DNA of 64,000 nt, taken from positions 1-64,000 of the forward strand of contig NZ_JAQQXS010000003.1 in assembly GCF_028595305.1 (NCBI RefSeq), in the 5' to 3' direction. Of this stretch, positions 1 to 7,279 are shown in pieces. The DNA comes from Roseateles koreensis. GTDB taxonomy: Bacteria; Pseudomonadota; Gammaproteobacteria; Burkholderiales; Burkholderiaceae_C. The notes beneath the pieces are model-generated. The model made no database searches, was not told the DNA's origin, and saw nothing but the letters and a program-made list of their open reading frames with translations. A program made the translations under genes and the position numbers. How positions within the stretch are numbered: the stretch's first letter is position 1; every line of letters starts with the position of its first letter.

Positions 1-112
1 CCACTTTGTGACGCATCCGCATGAGATTGCACGTCACTTTGTGTGCGGCATGTGCAACCCGCCTGCCCGCGCCGGTAAGGGCCGTGCCTCGGGTTCCATC
101 CAGATGCATTGA
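1..112 (+). CDS. flhC: 3' end of a second flhC copy (partial, runs off the window)
   Basis: The window opens inside a reading frame that encodes the last 36 residues of FlhC, including HPHEIARHFVCGMCNPPARA, which carries the second half of the Cys-x2-Cys zinc-binding pair, and stops at TGA 110-112. It is base-for-base identical to the end of the intact flhC at 1820-2356. The upstream part lies outside the window, so whether this is a complete gene cannot be seen. The identity continues 9 bases past the stop, which points to a recent duplication or an assembly duplicate. Confidence 0.85.
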   Translation, partial: HFVTHPHEIARHFVCGMCNPPARAGKGRASGSIQMH

Positions 113-121
113 GCACAGGGC
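1..121 (+). repeat. Direct repeat, copy A (flhC 3' end)
   Basis: Bases 1-121 match 2245-2365 exactly. The match breaks at 122, 9 bases after the flhC stop codon. It is cut by the window edge on the left, so the true repeat is longer than 121 bp. Confidence 0.95.
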
Positions 122-159
122 TGATCGACCCGAAGAGCCGCTGCGTGAAAGGCGAGCCC

Positions 160-1191
160 GTGTTTCGATTGGCGCTGGTGGTGATTGCCCGCAATGAGTC
201 CGCTCATATTGGGCGTTTGCTCCACAGCGTGAAACCCTGGGTGGACGAGATGCTGGTGTTGGACACCGGCTCGACGGACGACACCCGGCGTGTGGCCGCT
301 GCCGCTGGTGCGCGGGTGGCTGACTTCATCTGGTGTGACGATTTTTCAGTGGCACGCAACCGTGCGCTGGAATTGGCCGATGCCGATTGGCATCTGGTGC
401 TGGACGCCGATGAATGGCTGATTGCCGGGGGCGAAACCCTGGCCGCCTTGCGTCAGCAAGCGCCCACCTTTGTCGGCACCCTGGACTTGCTGGACCATTT
501 CAATGACGGGCAAGCCCGTGTGGCCCGGTCCCGCCTGTCCCGCGTCTTGCCGGGTGCCGTGCGTTATGGTGGGCGTGTGCATGAGCAACCGTTGCATGCC
601 TTGCCGGTTCAGGCATTGAATTTACAAGTGGGCCACGACGGCTATTTGCCCGATCGCCTGGCCCAGAAAAAGGGCCGCAACAAGGCCTTGCTGGCGCAGG
701 CGCTGGCCCAAAACCCCAAGGACGCCTATCTGCATTACCAGATGGGCAAAGATCTTTCTGTTTACGACGACTACGCCAACGCCGAATTCCATTTTGGTCA
801 AGCCGCTGAACTGGCGCGTACCGACAGCGCCTGGTGGCTGGACTTGGTGGCGCGCCGCCTGTTCGGGCTCAAACAGCTCAAACAGCATGCGCTGGCCGTT
901 CAATGGGCGCAGACCCAACTGGATATTTGCGCTGAATCGCCCGACTTCTTCTTCGCGCTGGGCGATTTGCTGCTGGATTGGGCGGCGGACGAGCCCGCTG
1001 AGGCTGACAGTTTGCTTCCCGTGATTGAGGACGCCTGGCGCCGCTGCCTTGAAATTGGCGAGCGTCCCGACCTCAGCGGTGCCGTCGCCGGACGCGGTAG
1101 CCATCTGGCCGCCCACAATCTCGCCTTGGTACTGGAGGGTACCGGCCGTAGCGTTGAGGCCACTGCATTGCTTCAGGCCTACACCGCTTGA
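160..1191 (+). CDS. Family 2 glycosyltransferase with C-terminal TPR-like helices
   Basis: The product is about 343 aa. The N-terminal GT-A fold shows the family 2 features ALVVIARNES (start of the nucleotide-binding fold), LDTGSTDDT, and a DxD-type LDADEW near residue 80 that would hold the metal and sugar nucleotide. From about residue 190 on, it is a helical TPR-like region (YLHYQMGKDL, FALGDLLLDW). The frame is open back to a TTG at 109 that overlaps the flhC stop, but I chose GTG 160 because an AAGGCGAG ribosome site precedes it and the conserved fold starts there. It lies between two flhC copies, so a role in glycosylating flagellin or a surface polymer is possible, but this is only context. 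No membrane segment is evident. Confidence 0.8.
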   Translation: MFRLALVVIARNESAHIGRLLHSVKPWVDEMLVLDTGSTDDTRRVAAAAGARVADFIWCDDFSVARNRALELADADWHLVLDADEWLIAGGETLAALRQQAPTFVGTLDLLDHFNDGQARVARSRLSRVLPGAVRYGGRVHEQPLHALPVQALNLQVGHDGYLPDRLAQKKGRNKALLAQALAQNPKDAYLHYQMGKDLSVYDDYANAEFHFGQAAELARTDSAWWLDLVARRLFGLKQLKQHALAVQWAQTQLDICAESPDFFFALGDLLLDWAADEPAEADSLLPVIEDAWRRCLEIGERPDLSGAVAGRGSHLAAHNLALVLEGTGRSVEATALLQAYTA

Positions 1192-1467
1192 ATCGAGCGT
1201 TAGAGGCCGGGCGATGGCCTCAAGAGCGACGGAAGGCCCTGAACAAGGGCATGCCGGCCCACCGCACCCCCGCGCTGTGAAGACTTGAATTGGGCTGGGA
1301 AGCCCGGTTTGCCCGTCGCTTGTAGGAAGAAGCCTGACAAGGGAAGGGGAGAAAAGAGGACTTCAGGGACGGAAAAGCGCCGATGTTGGGGATTAGTTCT
1401 GGTCTTCACAATTCGTTTCAAGTTGATACGCAATTGAAACCGAACAGATTTTCACCGGAGCCGCCAA
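1192..1467 (+). promoter_or_regulatory. flhDC upstream region with a GTTTCAA / TTGAAAC dyad
   Basis: This 276-bp gap has no gene. It should hold the promoter of the flhDC master operon. The clearest element is a perfect dyad, GTTTCAA-N12-TTGAAAC, at 1415-1440, ending 27 bases before the flhD start, so it is either an operator or a 5' UTR hairpin. The flhD ribosome site CCGGAG is at about 1455-1460. No convincing sigma-70 hexamer pair can be singled out by eye. A short AGGCC/GGCCT hairpin near 1202-1222 could end the upstream gene but has no T-run. Confidence 0.4.
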
Positions 1468-1791
1468 ATGAACGCAGACCAAATCCTCGCCGAGATCCGT
1501 GAAGCCAACCTGAACTACCTGATGTTGGCGCAAAGTCTGATTCGTCAGGACCCGGAGCAAGCCCTGTATCGCCTGGGTATTTCGGAAGACACGGCGACGC
1601 TGATTGCCACGCTGAGCCCGGCACAGCTGATGAAGATTGCGTCCGGCAACACGCTGCTGTGCCGCTTCCGCATGGACGACGACCTGGTGTGGGGTCTGCT
1701 GACCAGCCACGGCAAGTCGGCTGCAAACGACGGCGTGTCACGTCTGCACGCATCCATCTTGATGGCCGGGCGCCACCAAGAAGCAGCTTAA
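1468..1791 (+). CDS. flhD: Flagellar transcriptional regulator FlhD
   Basis: The product is 107 aa, the usual FlhD length. FlhD pairs with FlhC as the FlhD4C2 complex that activates class II flagellar promoters. The N-terminal helical dimer region (ILAEIREANLNYLMLAQSLIRQD) and the HTH-like C-terminal part fit the family. ATG 1468 has a CCGGAG site upstream. flhC starts 28 bp after the stop, so the two are an operon. Targets visible in this window would include the class II flg and flh operons. Confidence 0.95.
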   Translation: MNADQILAEIREANLNYLMLAQSLIRQDPEQALYRLGISEDTATLIATLSPAQLMKIASGNTLLCRFRMDDDLVWGLLTSHGKSAANDGVSRLHASILMAGRHQEAA

Positions 1792-1819
1792 GCAAAACCA
1801 ATAAAACCGAGACACCATC

Positions 1820-2356
1820 ATGCGCAACAAAAGCATCCTGACCGAAGCCCGCCAGATCGAACGTGCGGTGACCCTGATCAACCTGGGCGCGCGCTTGCAG
1901 GTGCTGGAGTCGGAGACAGACATGTCTTACGAGCGGCTGTTGCGCCTGTACAAGGAAGTGTCGGGCAAGAGCCCAAGCAAGGGCCAACTGCCGTTTTCGA
2001 CGGACTGGTTCATGACCTGGCAGCCCAATATCCACGCCTCGCTGTTCTTGAACGTGCACGAGTATTTGAACAAGGTGTCGGAGTTGGACGAGATTGACGC
2101 CGTCATCAAGGCTTACCAGCTGTACCAAGAGCAAACGCAGGCGCAAGGCCTGGAGGCCATGCTGTCGGTGACCCGTGCCTGGCGCCTGGTGAAGTTCATT
2201 GATAACGGCATGCTCACCATGACCAAGTGTTCCACCTGCGGCGGCCACTTTGTGACGCATCCGCATGAGATTGCACGTCACTTTGTGTGCGGCATGTGCA
2301 ACCCGCCTGCCCGCGCCGGTAAGGGCCGTGCCTCGGGTTCCATCCAGATGCATTGA
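1820..2356 (+). CDS. flhC: Flagellar transcriptional regulator FlhC
   Basis: The product is 178 aa. FlhC is the DNA-binding partner of FlhD in the master regulator. The C-terminal part has the zinc site as two Cys pairs, CSTCGG and CGMCNP, about 20 residues apart, which is diagnostic for FlhC. The basic tail AGKGRASGSIQMH follows. It is cotranscribed with flhD. Its last 112 bp are duplicated exactly at the left edge of the window. Confidence 0.95.
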   Translation: MRNKSILTEARQIERAVTLINLGARLQVLESETDMSYERLLRLYKEVSGKSPSKGQLPFSTDWFMTWQPNIHASLFLNVHEYLNKVSELDEIDAVIKAYQLYQEQTQAQGLEAMLSVTRAWRLVKFIDNGMLTMTKCSTCGGHFVTHPHEIARHFVCGMCNPPARAGKGRASGSIQMH

Positions 2357-2365
2357 GCACAGGGC
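2245..2365 (+). repeat. Direct repeat, copy B (flhC 3' end)
   Basis: This is the partner of bases 1-121, in the same orientation, 2244 bp downstream. Recombination between the copies would delete or duplicate the glycosyltransferase and flhD. Confidence 0.95.
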
Positions 2366-2412
2366 ACGCTCGCCGCCTTCATCCGACTTTGCCCGGTTCA
2401 AGCGTTTCAGCT

Positions 2413-3156
2413 ATGCCTTTGCTGCGCTGGCCTGTGCCTGCCCTGCTGAGTTGGGGCTTGGCCTGGGGCTTGTTTCTGGCCCTACGCACTGCGGGCCTGG
2501 CGGCATGGATGGCCATGGCCTTGGCTGCGGGCTTGGGGCTGGCCCTGGCCTTTTTGCAGGCACCGCGTTGGCGCCGCCTGATGGTGGCGGGGGGCTTCCC
2601 GTTGTCTTTGCTGGTCAGCGCACATTCGCTGGATCTGCCGGCTTGGGCCTGGCTATTGCCCTTGGTTTTGCTGGCCTTGGCCTATCCGCGCCGCAGCTGG
2701 GCTGATGCGCCCTTATTTCCGACGCCCAAGAATGCCTTGCAAGGCCTGGGCGAGCTGGCGCCATTGCCTCAGCTGCCCACTCAGGCCCGCATCCTGGATG
2801 CGGGCTGCGGCCTGGGGCACGGCCTGCGCGAGTTGCACCGTGCCTACCCGCAAGCGCGAGTCGAGGGTATTGAGTGGAGTCTGCTGCTGGCCCTGCTGGC
2901 GCGCTTGCGCTGCCCCTGGGCCCACGTCTCACGCGGTGATATGTGGGCGCAGGACTGGCAGCCGTTTCAAATGGTCTATGTGTTCCAGCGACCTGAGTCC
3001 ATGGACCGGGTTTGGGCCAAGGCAAGAAAAGAGTTGGCGCCGGAGGCTTGGTTGGTGAGTCTGGATTTCGAGATTCATGGGCAGGGCGCGCTGGCCAGCA
3101 TGGCATTGCCGCGTGGCCACTGCTTGTGGGTCTACCGCGTGCCACGCCAAGATTGA
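2413..3156 (+). CDS. Membrane-anchored class I SAM-dependent methyltransferase
   Basis: The product is about 247 aa from ATG 2413. The N-terminal 90 residues are several Leu/Ala-rich membrane segments (LLSWGLAWGLFLALRTAGLA and following). The soluble part has a good SAM-binding motif I, ILDAGCGLGHGLRELH, near residue 128, followed by an acidic VEGIEW motif II. The substrate is not evident. An upstream TTG at 2353 overlaps the flhC stop and would add 20 poorly conserved-looking residues, so I set it aside. It sits between flhC and motA, which may indicate a motility-related role, unproven. Confidence 0.75.
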   Translation: MPLLRWPVPALLSWGLAWGLFLALRTAGLAAWMAMALAAGLGLALAFLQAPRWRRLMVAGGFPLSLLVSAHSLDLPAWAWLLPLVLLALAYPRRSWADAPLFPTPKNALQGLGELAPLPQLPTQARILDAGCGLGHGLRELHRAYPQARVEGIEWSLLLALLARLRCPWAHVSRGDMWAQDWQPFQMVYVFQRPESMDRVWAKARKELAPEAWLVSLDFEIHGQGALASMALPRGHCLWVYRVPRQD

Positions 3157-3227
3157 AGGCAAGGCCTTGAAAGCCGGGGCAAAGTCGGCTTCTTGCGGCG
3201 ATTGGCTGCCCCTGCGTACGGGCAAAC

Positions 3228-3254
3228 TCAAGAGCGTCGGTGAAGGGCCGATAT
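3228..3254 (+). promoter_or_regulatory. FliA (sigma-28) promoter for motAB
   Basis: The site reads TCAAGAGC, an 11-base spacer, then GCCGATAT. The consensus is TAAAGTTT-N11-GCCGATAA. The -10 element matches 7 of 8 bases. It ends 28 bp before the motA ATG, so motAB should be a late gene set controlled by the FliA encoded at 28312. Confidence 0.75.
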
Positions 3255-3282
3255 GGCTGCTTAAGTCTCTATAGAAAACACC

Positions 3283-4140
3283 ATGTTCGTCATCATTGGT
3301 TGGCTCATCGCGCTCGGTTGCATTTTCGGTGTCTATATTGCCCACGGCGGCAATATTGGCGTGATCTTGCATGCCTTGCCCTTCGAGATGATCACCATCT
3401 TCGGCGCCGCTGCGGGCGCATTTCTGGCCAATAACCAGATGAAGGTGGTCAAGTCGTCCATGAAGGGGCTGGGCGCGTGCTTCAAGGGCAGCAAATTCAG
3501 CAAGGCTCGTTATATGGAGCTGTTGGCGTTGATGTACGACATTTTGCAAAAGGCCCGCAAGGAGGGCCTGATGTCCATCGAAAAAGATGTGGAAGATCCG
3601 CACTCTTCGCCGCTGTTTCAAAAATATCCGGCGGTCGGCAATGACCACCACGTGACCGACTTCATAACGGATTACCTGCGCATGATGGTGTCTGGCAATC
3701 TCAATGCCCATGAGATCGAGTCCTTGATGGACGCCGAAATCGACACCCACCACGCCGAGGAGCATGCCGCCGTGGCCGCCATTGCCCGGCTGGCCGGCGG
3801 CTTGCCCGCCTTCGGCATCGTCGCCGCCGTGCTGGGTGTGGTGAACACCATGGGCTCGGTGGGCCAGCCCCCAGCGGTGCTGGGCGGCATGATCGGCTCC
3901 GCACTGGTGGGCACGTTCTTGGGCATTTTGCTGGCCTACGGCTTTGTTGAGCCCTTGGGTGGCCTGCTGGAGCAGAAGGTCGAGGACGCCGGCAAAGAAT
4001 TGCAATGCATCAAGACCACCTTGCTCGCCAGCATGCAGGGCTACGCCCCCCAGGTGGCCATTGAATTTGGCCGCAAGGTGCTGTACTCGGGCGACCGGCC
4101 CACCTTCAGTGAGCTGGAAGCTCACGTGAAGAAGAAGTAA
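3283..4140 (+). CDS. motA: Flagellar motor stator protein MotA
   Basis: The product is 285 aa. MotA forms, with MotB, the proton-driven stator at the inner membrane. Two N-terminal membrane segments (MFVIIGWLIALGCIFGVYIA and an ALPFEMITIFGAAAGAFLA stretch) are followed by a large cytoplasmic loop with charged residues, then two more segments around PAFGIVAAVLGVVNTMG and ALVGTFLGILLAYGFVEPL. This is the normal MotA layout. motB follows after 123 bp. Confidence 0.95.
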   Translation: MFVIIGWLIALGCIFGVYIAHGGNIGVILHALPFEMITIFGAAAGAFLANNQMKVVKSSMKGLGACFKGSKFSKARYMELLALMYDILQKARKEGLMSIEKDVEDPHSSPLFQKYPAVGNDHHVTDFITDYLRMMVSGNLNAHEIESLMDAEIDTHHAEEHAAVAAIARLAGGLPAFGIVAAVLGVVNTMGSVGQPPAVLGGMIGSALVGTFLGILLAYGFVEPLGGLLEQKVEDAGKELQCIKTTLLASMQGYAPQVAIEFGRKVLYSGDRPTFSELEAHVKKK

Positions 4141-4178
4141 GCGCGATGAGCCGCAGCAAGATGCCGTGGATCGAAGTG

Positions 4179-4258
4179 GGTGGGCCTGCCGCTGGGCCGC
4201 TCCCAGGGCGGGATGCGCCCCCTTGGGGGGCAGGAGCCGTAATCGGCGACGTGGGGGC
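4179..4258. repeat. Extragenic palindromic (REP-like) element between motA and motB
   Basis: The motA-motB gap holds GC-rich nested palindromes: GGGCCGCTCCCAGGGCGG followed by GCCCCCTTGGGGGGC at 4217-4231. From memory, very similar elements are scattered through Comamonadaceae intergenic regions. It ends just before the motB start, so it could attenuate or stabilise the motAB message and alter the MotA:MotB ratio (inference). Confidence 0.6.
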
Positions 4259-4263
4259 TTGTT

Positions 4264-5232
4264 ATGGCTGGTGACGCCAAGAAGCTGCAGCCCATCATCA
4301 TCAAAAAGATCAAGAAGGGCGGCCATGCGGCGCATGGCGGTGCCTGGAAGATCGCCTATGCCGACTTCGTGACGGCCATGATGGCCTTCTTCTTGTTGAT
4401 GTGGCTACTGGGTTCCACCACCGAAGGTGACAAAAAAGGCATCGCAGACTACTTTGGCTCGCCGTTGAAGATCGCCATGCAGGGCGGGTCTGGCTCGGGA
4501 GACTCATCCAGCGTGGTCAAAGGCGGGGGTAAAGACCTGAGCCGGGAAACTGGCCAGGTGAAATCCGGCGAGACCGAGGCGCAAAAGCGAACCTTCAATC
4601 TGCGCGCACTCAAAGAAGAGCAGCGCAAGGCCGAGAAAGCCCGACTCGAGCAACTCAAGACCAAGGTGGAAGATGTGCTTGCCAACAATGCCAAGCTGGC
4701 ATCGCTCGGTGGTCAAATTCGCCTGGACATGACCAAAGAAGGCCTGCGCATCCAAATTGTCGACGAAGGCAATCGCCCCATGTTTGACAGCGGCAGTGCA
4801 GTTGTGAAACCCTATATGCGCGAGTTGCTGAGAGAGCTTGGCAACGTGCTGTCCGAGGTACCTAACCGTTTGACGTTGGAGGGCCACACCGATGCGCAAC
4901 CGTTCCCAGGTGGAGATCGGGGATACAGCAATTGGGAACTGTCGGCGGACCGTGCGAATGCGTCCCGGCGCGAGTTGATCCTAGGCGGCTTGCCGGATTC
5001 GCGCACCTTGCGTGTGCAGGGCTTGGCATCCAGCAAACTGCTGGACAGCAAGCAGCCTGAGAGTCCGATCAATCGGCGCATTAGCATCATTGTCATGAAT
5101 CGCGATGCTGAAGATGCCGTGTTGAAAAATCTGCCCGATGAAGAGGCAGAGCCCGAAGCCAAGGCCGACGCAACCGGGGGCAGTGCTGAACTTGCGAAAA
5201 ATCCCTCAAGTTTAAAAACCATTCCCCGATAA
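4264..5232 (+). CDS. motB: Flagellar motor stator protein MotB
   Basis: The product is 322 aa. There is a short basic cytoplasmic start, one membrane helix (about residues 34-53) with the proton-carrying Asp at residue 34 ([10 protein letters not shown]), then a plug/linker. The OmpA-like peptidoglycan-binding domain at about residues 150-270 includes LEGHTDAQP and [10 protein letters not shown]. The C-terminal 45 residues are a low-complexity Glu/Ala tail. The stop codon overlaps the -10 element of the cheY promoter. Confidence 0.95.
   Translation: MAGDAKKLQPIIIKKIKKGGHAAHGGAWKIAYADFVTAMMAFFLLMWLLGSTTEGDKKGIADYFGSPLKIAMQGGSGSGDSSSVVKGGGKDLSRETGQVKSGETEAQKRTFNLRALKEEQRKAEKARLEQLKTKVEDVLANNAKLASLGGQIRLDMTKEGLRIQIVDEGNRPMFDSGSAVVKPYMRELLRELGNVLSEVPNRLTLEGHTDAQPFPGGDRGYSNWELSADRANASRRELILGGLPDSRTLRVQGLASSKLLDSKQPESPINRRISIIVMNRDAEDAVLKNLPDEEAEPEAKADATGGSAELAKNPSSLKTIPR
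5206..5232 (+). promoter_or_regulatory. FliA (sigma-28) promoter for cheYZ
   Basis: The site reads TCAAGTTT, 11 bases, then CCCGATAA, close to the sigma-28 consensus in both boxes with the exact spacing. It lies in the last codons of motB, with the -10 box ending at the motB stop, 26 bp before cheY. cheYZ can therefore be transcribed without motAB. Confidence 0.8.
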
Positions 5233-5258
5233 AACCATTTAGCCCAGAGAGGATTGCC

Positions 5259-5651
5259 ATGAGCGCAGACATGAAATTTTTGGTTGTCGACGACTTTTCC
5301 ACCATGCGGCGCATCGTGCGCGGCTTGCTGAAGGAAATCGGCTACAACAATTGCGAAGAAGCCGAAGACGGTGTCGAGGCCCTGAACATGCTCAAGCAGA
5401 GCAAGTTCGACTTCGTGGTGAGCGACATCAACATGCCCAATATGACGGGCTTCGAATTGCTCAAGGCCATCAAGGAAGATCCCAACCTCAAACACCTGCC
5501 GGTGTTGATGGTGACAGCCGAGGCCCGCAAGGAAGACATTGTTTTGGCCGCCCAGTCCGGCGCAGCTGGCTACATCGTCAAACCCTTCACCAAGGCCACC
5601 TTGGAGGAGAAGGTTCAGAAGATCATGCAAAAACTGGCCGCAGCGGCCTAA
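5259..5651 (+). CDS. cheY: Chemotaxis response regulator CheY
   Basis: The product is 130 aa, a single receiver domain. The acidic pair D11-D12, phospho-acceptor D56 (VVSDINMPN), a Thr near residue 86 (VTAEA) and the Lys of IVKPFT are all present. Phospho-CheY binds the FliM switch to change rotation. AGAGAGGA precedes the ATG. cheZ follows after 13 bp. Its cognate kinase CheA is not encoded in this window. Confidence 0.95.
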   Translation: MSADMKFLVVDDFSTMRRIVRGLLKEIGYNNCEEAEDGVEALNMLKQSKFDFVVSDINMPNMTGFELLKAIKEDPNLKHLPVLMVTAEARKEDIVLAAQSGAAGYIVKPFTKATLEEKVQKIMQKLAAAA

Positions 5652-5664
5652 CTGGGAGTAGGCC

Positions 5665-6300
5665 ATGCAAATGGAAGAGCTTGCAAAATTGGGACAAGGC
5701 GCCGAACCCTTGGTGGTGTCGCCGGAGGTGTTCCAGCAGATCGGTTCGATCACCCGCGTCTTGCATGACACCATGCAGCAGTTGGGGGTGATGCCCAAAC
5801 TGCAAATTGCGACGGATGGTTTGCCCGACGCACGCAGTCGTTTGAGCTATATCGCCACCAAAACTGCTGAGGCCGCCAACAAGGTGCTGAACTCGGTGGA
5901 TGAGGCCAAGGCCGATCACGCCTACATCTCAGCCGCAACCCGGGCCATGGCGGATGCCATTGTGGCCGACCCGGTCAAGGCCGTGGCCAGCGGCGCGGTG
6001 TTGAATTTTGTCAAAGAAGTTGAAGCCCGAACGGCGCGCATCGACGCACACCTCACCGACATCATGATGTCGCAGGACTTTCACGACCTGACCGGCCAAG
6101 TGGTCGCCAAGGTGGTGACCCTGGCCAATGATCTGGAAGACAGCCTGGTTAAATTGCTGGTGTCGGTAGTGCCGCCCGAGCAACGCGAAAAGGTGGATCC
6201 CAATATTCTGCAAGGCCCCGTGGTCAACCCCGAAGGCCGCACCGATGTGGTGGCCGACCAAGGTGAGGTGGACGATTTGCTGGCCAGCCTCGGCTTCTGA
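5665..6300 (+). CDS. cheZ: CheY-P phosphatase CheZ
   Basis: The product is 211 aa. CheZ dephosphorylates CheY-P. The signature QDFHDLTGQVV (near residue 135) contains the catalytic Gln. The end LLASLGF is the CheY-binding tail common to the family. The gene is last in the motAB-cheYZ unit and is followed 22 bp later by a strong terminator. Confidence 0.95.
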   Translation: MQMEELAKLGQGAEPLVVSPEVFQQIGSITRVLHDTMQQLGVMPKLQIATDGLPDARSRLSYIATKTAEAANKVLNSVDEAKADHAYISAATRAMADAIVADPVKAVASGAVLNFVKEVEARTARIDAHLTDIMMSQDFHDLTGQVVAKVVTLANDLEDSLVKLLVSVVPPEQREKVDPNILQGPVVNPEGRTDVVADQGEVDDLLASLGF

Positions 6301-6322
6301 TCAGCCCCGGCTGATGCCCTTG

Positions 6323-6346
6323 AAAACCCGCTGCGGCGGGTTTTTT
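6323..6346. terminator. Rho-independent terminator after cheZ
   Basis: A 9-bp perfect stem AAAACCCGC / GCGGGTTTT with a TGCG loop, followed by T-run 6341-6346. The A-run on the other arm makes it potentially bidirectional, and it closes the convergent TetR gene too: the TetR stop codon begins at the last T of the run. Confidence 0.9.
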
Positions 6347-7092
6347 CACGTCTTTGGCGCCCGTGGCGTTAGCAATTCGCACAGCAATGCGGCTTGGGCT
6401 TGCCGGGCATCGGCAAAAGACCCGGGCTGCAACTGGGTCCCCTCGTCAGGCGGCTTGGCACCGAGGGGCTGCGCTTCAGTGGCTTGTTGTACCACCGTGT
6501 AGACGATGGGCGCCAGCACCAACCAGGGGTTTGCGCGCAGGCTGGAGTCACGGCAGAGGCCCCGTGCGACTGCTTGTTGCAGCAATTGCGAGATTTGCCC
6601 GGCGAGTGAATTCATGGTGTCGTAGCGCCACCGGGCCACGGCCTCGGGCAGGCGATGGCTTTCGGCAATCAAAAGCCTTGCGGTGGCCACCGCTTCGGGG
6701 TGCGACAGCATCTCGTAGAGCGGGGCGAGCAATTGCCCAACCAGGGTGTCGGCCGTGTCCGCCTGGTTCAACAATGCCGCAACATCCAGTACAGGGATCT
6801 GCATGGACCGTTTGAGCAGGGCCTCGAACACCTCGTCCTTGCTGGAGAAATGGGCATAGAACCCGCTTTTTGAAAGGCCTGCGCGGCGCGCAATGTCGTC
6901 AATGCGGGTGGCCTTGTAGCCCTGGGCTGAAAATTCGTGAAGTGCCGCATCGAGGATCAAGGGCACCCGGGCATCGGGTGTCAGCCGGCGTCGGCGCAGC
7001 CGGGATGGCTCGTCTTGGGCTTGGGCCGTGGGGTGCGTGCTGTTCGCCATGCGCGGTGCCGCCTCTTGAAACGGGCGGTTGTTTGTCGTCAA
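6346..7092 (-). CDS. TetR-family transcriptional regulator
   Basis: The product is up to 248 aa; a second ATG at 7050 would give 234 aa and may be the true start. The HTH spans about residues 45-90, with ILDAALHEFSAQGYKATRID and IARRAGLSKSGFYAHFSSKDE, typical of TetR. The C-terminal ligand domain is not assignable. It is divergent from the efflux operon at 7280, so it most likely represses it and itself through the 188-bp shared region. Its stop codon sits in the cheZ terminator, marking the left edge of the accessory block. Confidence 0.85.
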   Translation of the reverse strand: MTTNNRPFQEAAPRMANSTHPTAQAQDEPSRLRRRRLTPDARVPLILDAALHEFSAQGYKATRIDDIARRAGLSKSGFYAHFSSKDEVFEALLKRSMQIPVLDVAALLNQADTADTLVGQLLAPLYEMLSHPEAVATARLLIAESHRLPEAVARWRYDTMNSLAGQISQLLQQAVARGLCRDSSLRANPWLVLAPIVYTVVQQATEAQPLGAKPPDEGTQLQPGSFADARQAQAALLCELLTPRAPKT

Positions 7093-7205
7093 TGTCTGAA
7101 GTGTAGAAGTGTCGCGGTATTGAATGCACTAAAAACCCGCGGGTCGTTAGTTGTATTGATTTGGATCAAACGCTGGGGCTTTGGCTCTGTCCAGAATCCA
7201 GGATA

Positions 7206-7244
7206 ACCCTGTAGTTAACGCCTTAGCTGAGCGGTAACCAGGGT
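7206..7244. promoter_or_regulatory. Candidate TetR operator dyad upstream of the efflux operon
   Basis: Between the divergent TetR and OMF genes is an extended dyad. The left arm is ACCCTG-TA-GTTAACGC and the right arm is GCGGTAAC-CAGGGT, around a 9-base centre, with one mismatch and a 2-base bulge. It ends 35 bp before the OMF start. This is where an autoregulated repressor site would be expected. The dyad is seen directly; the function is inferred. Confidence 0.45.
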
Positions 7245-7279
7245 GTCCTGATCTGTACCGCGCCCCGGAGTTTCAGCCC

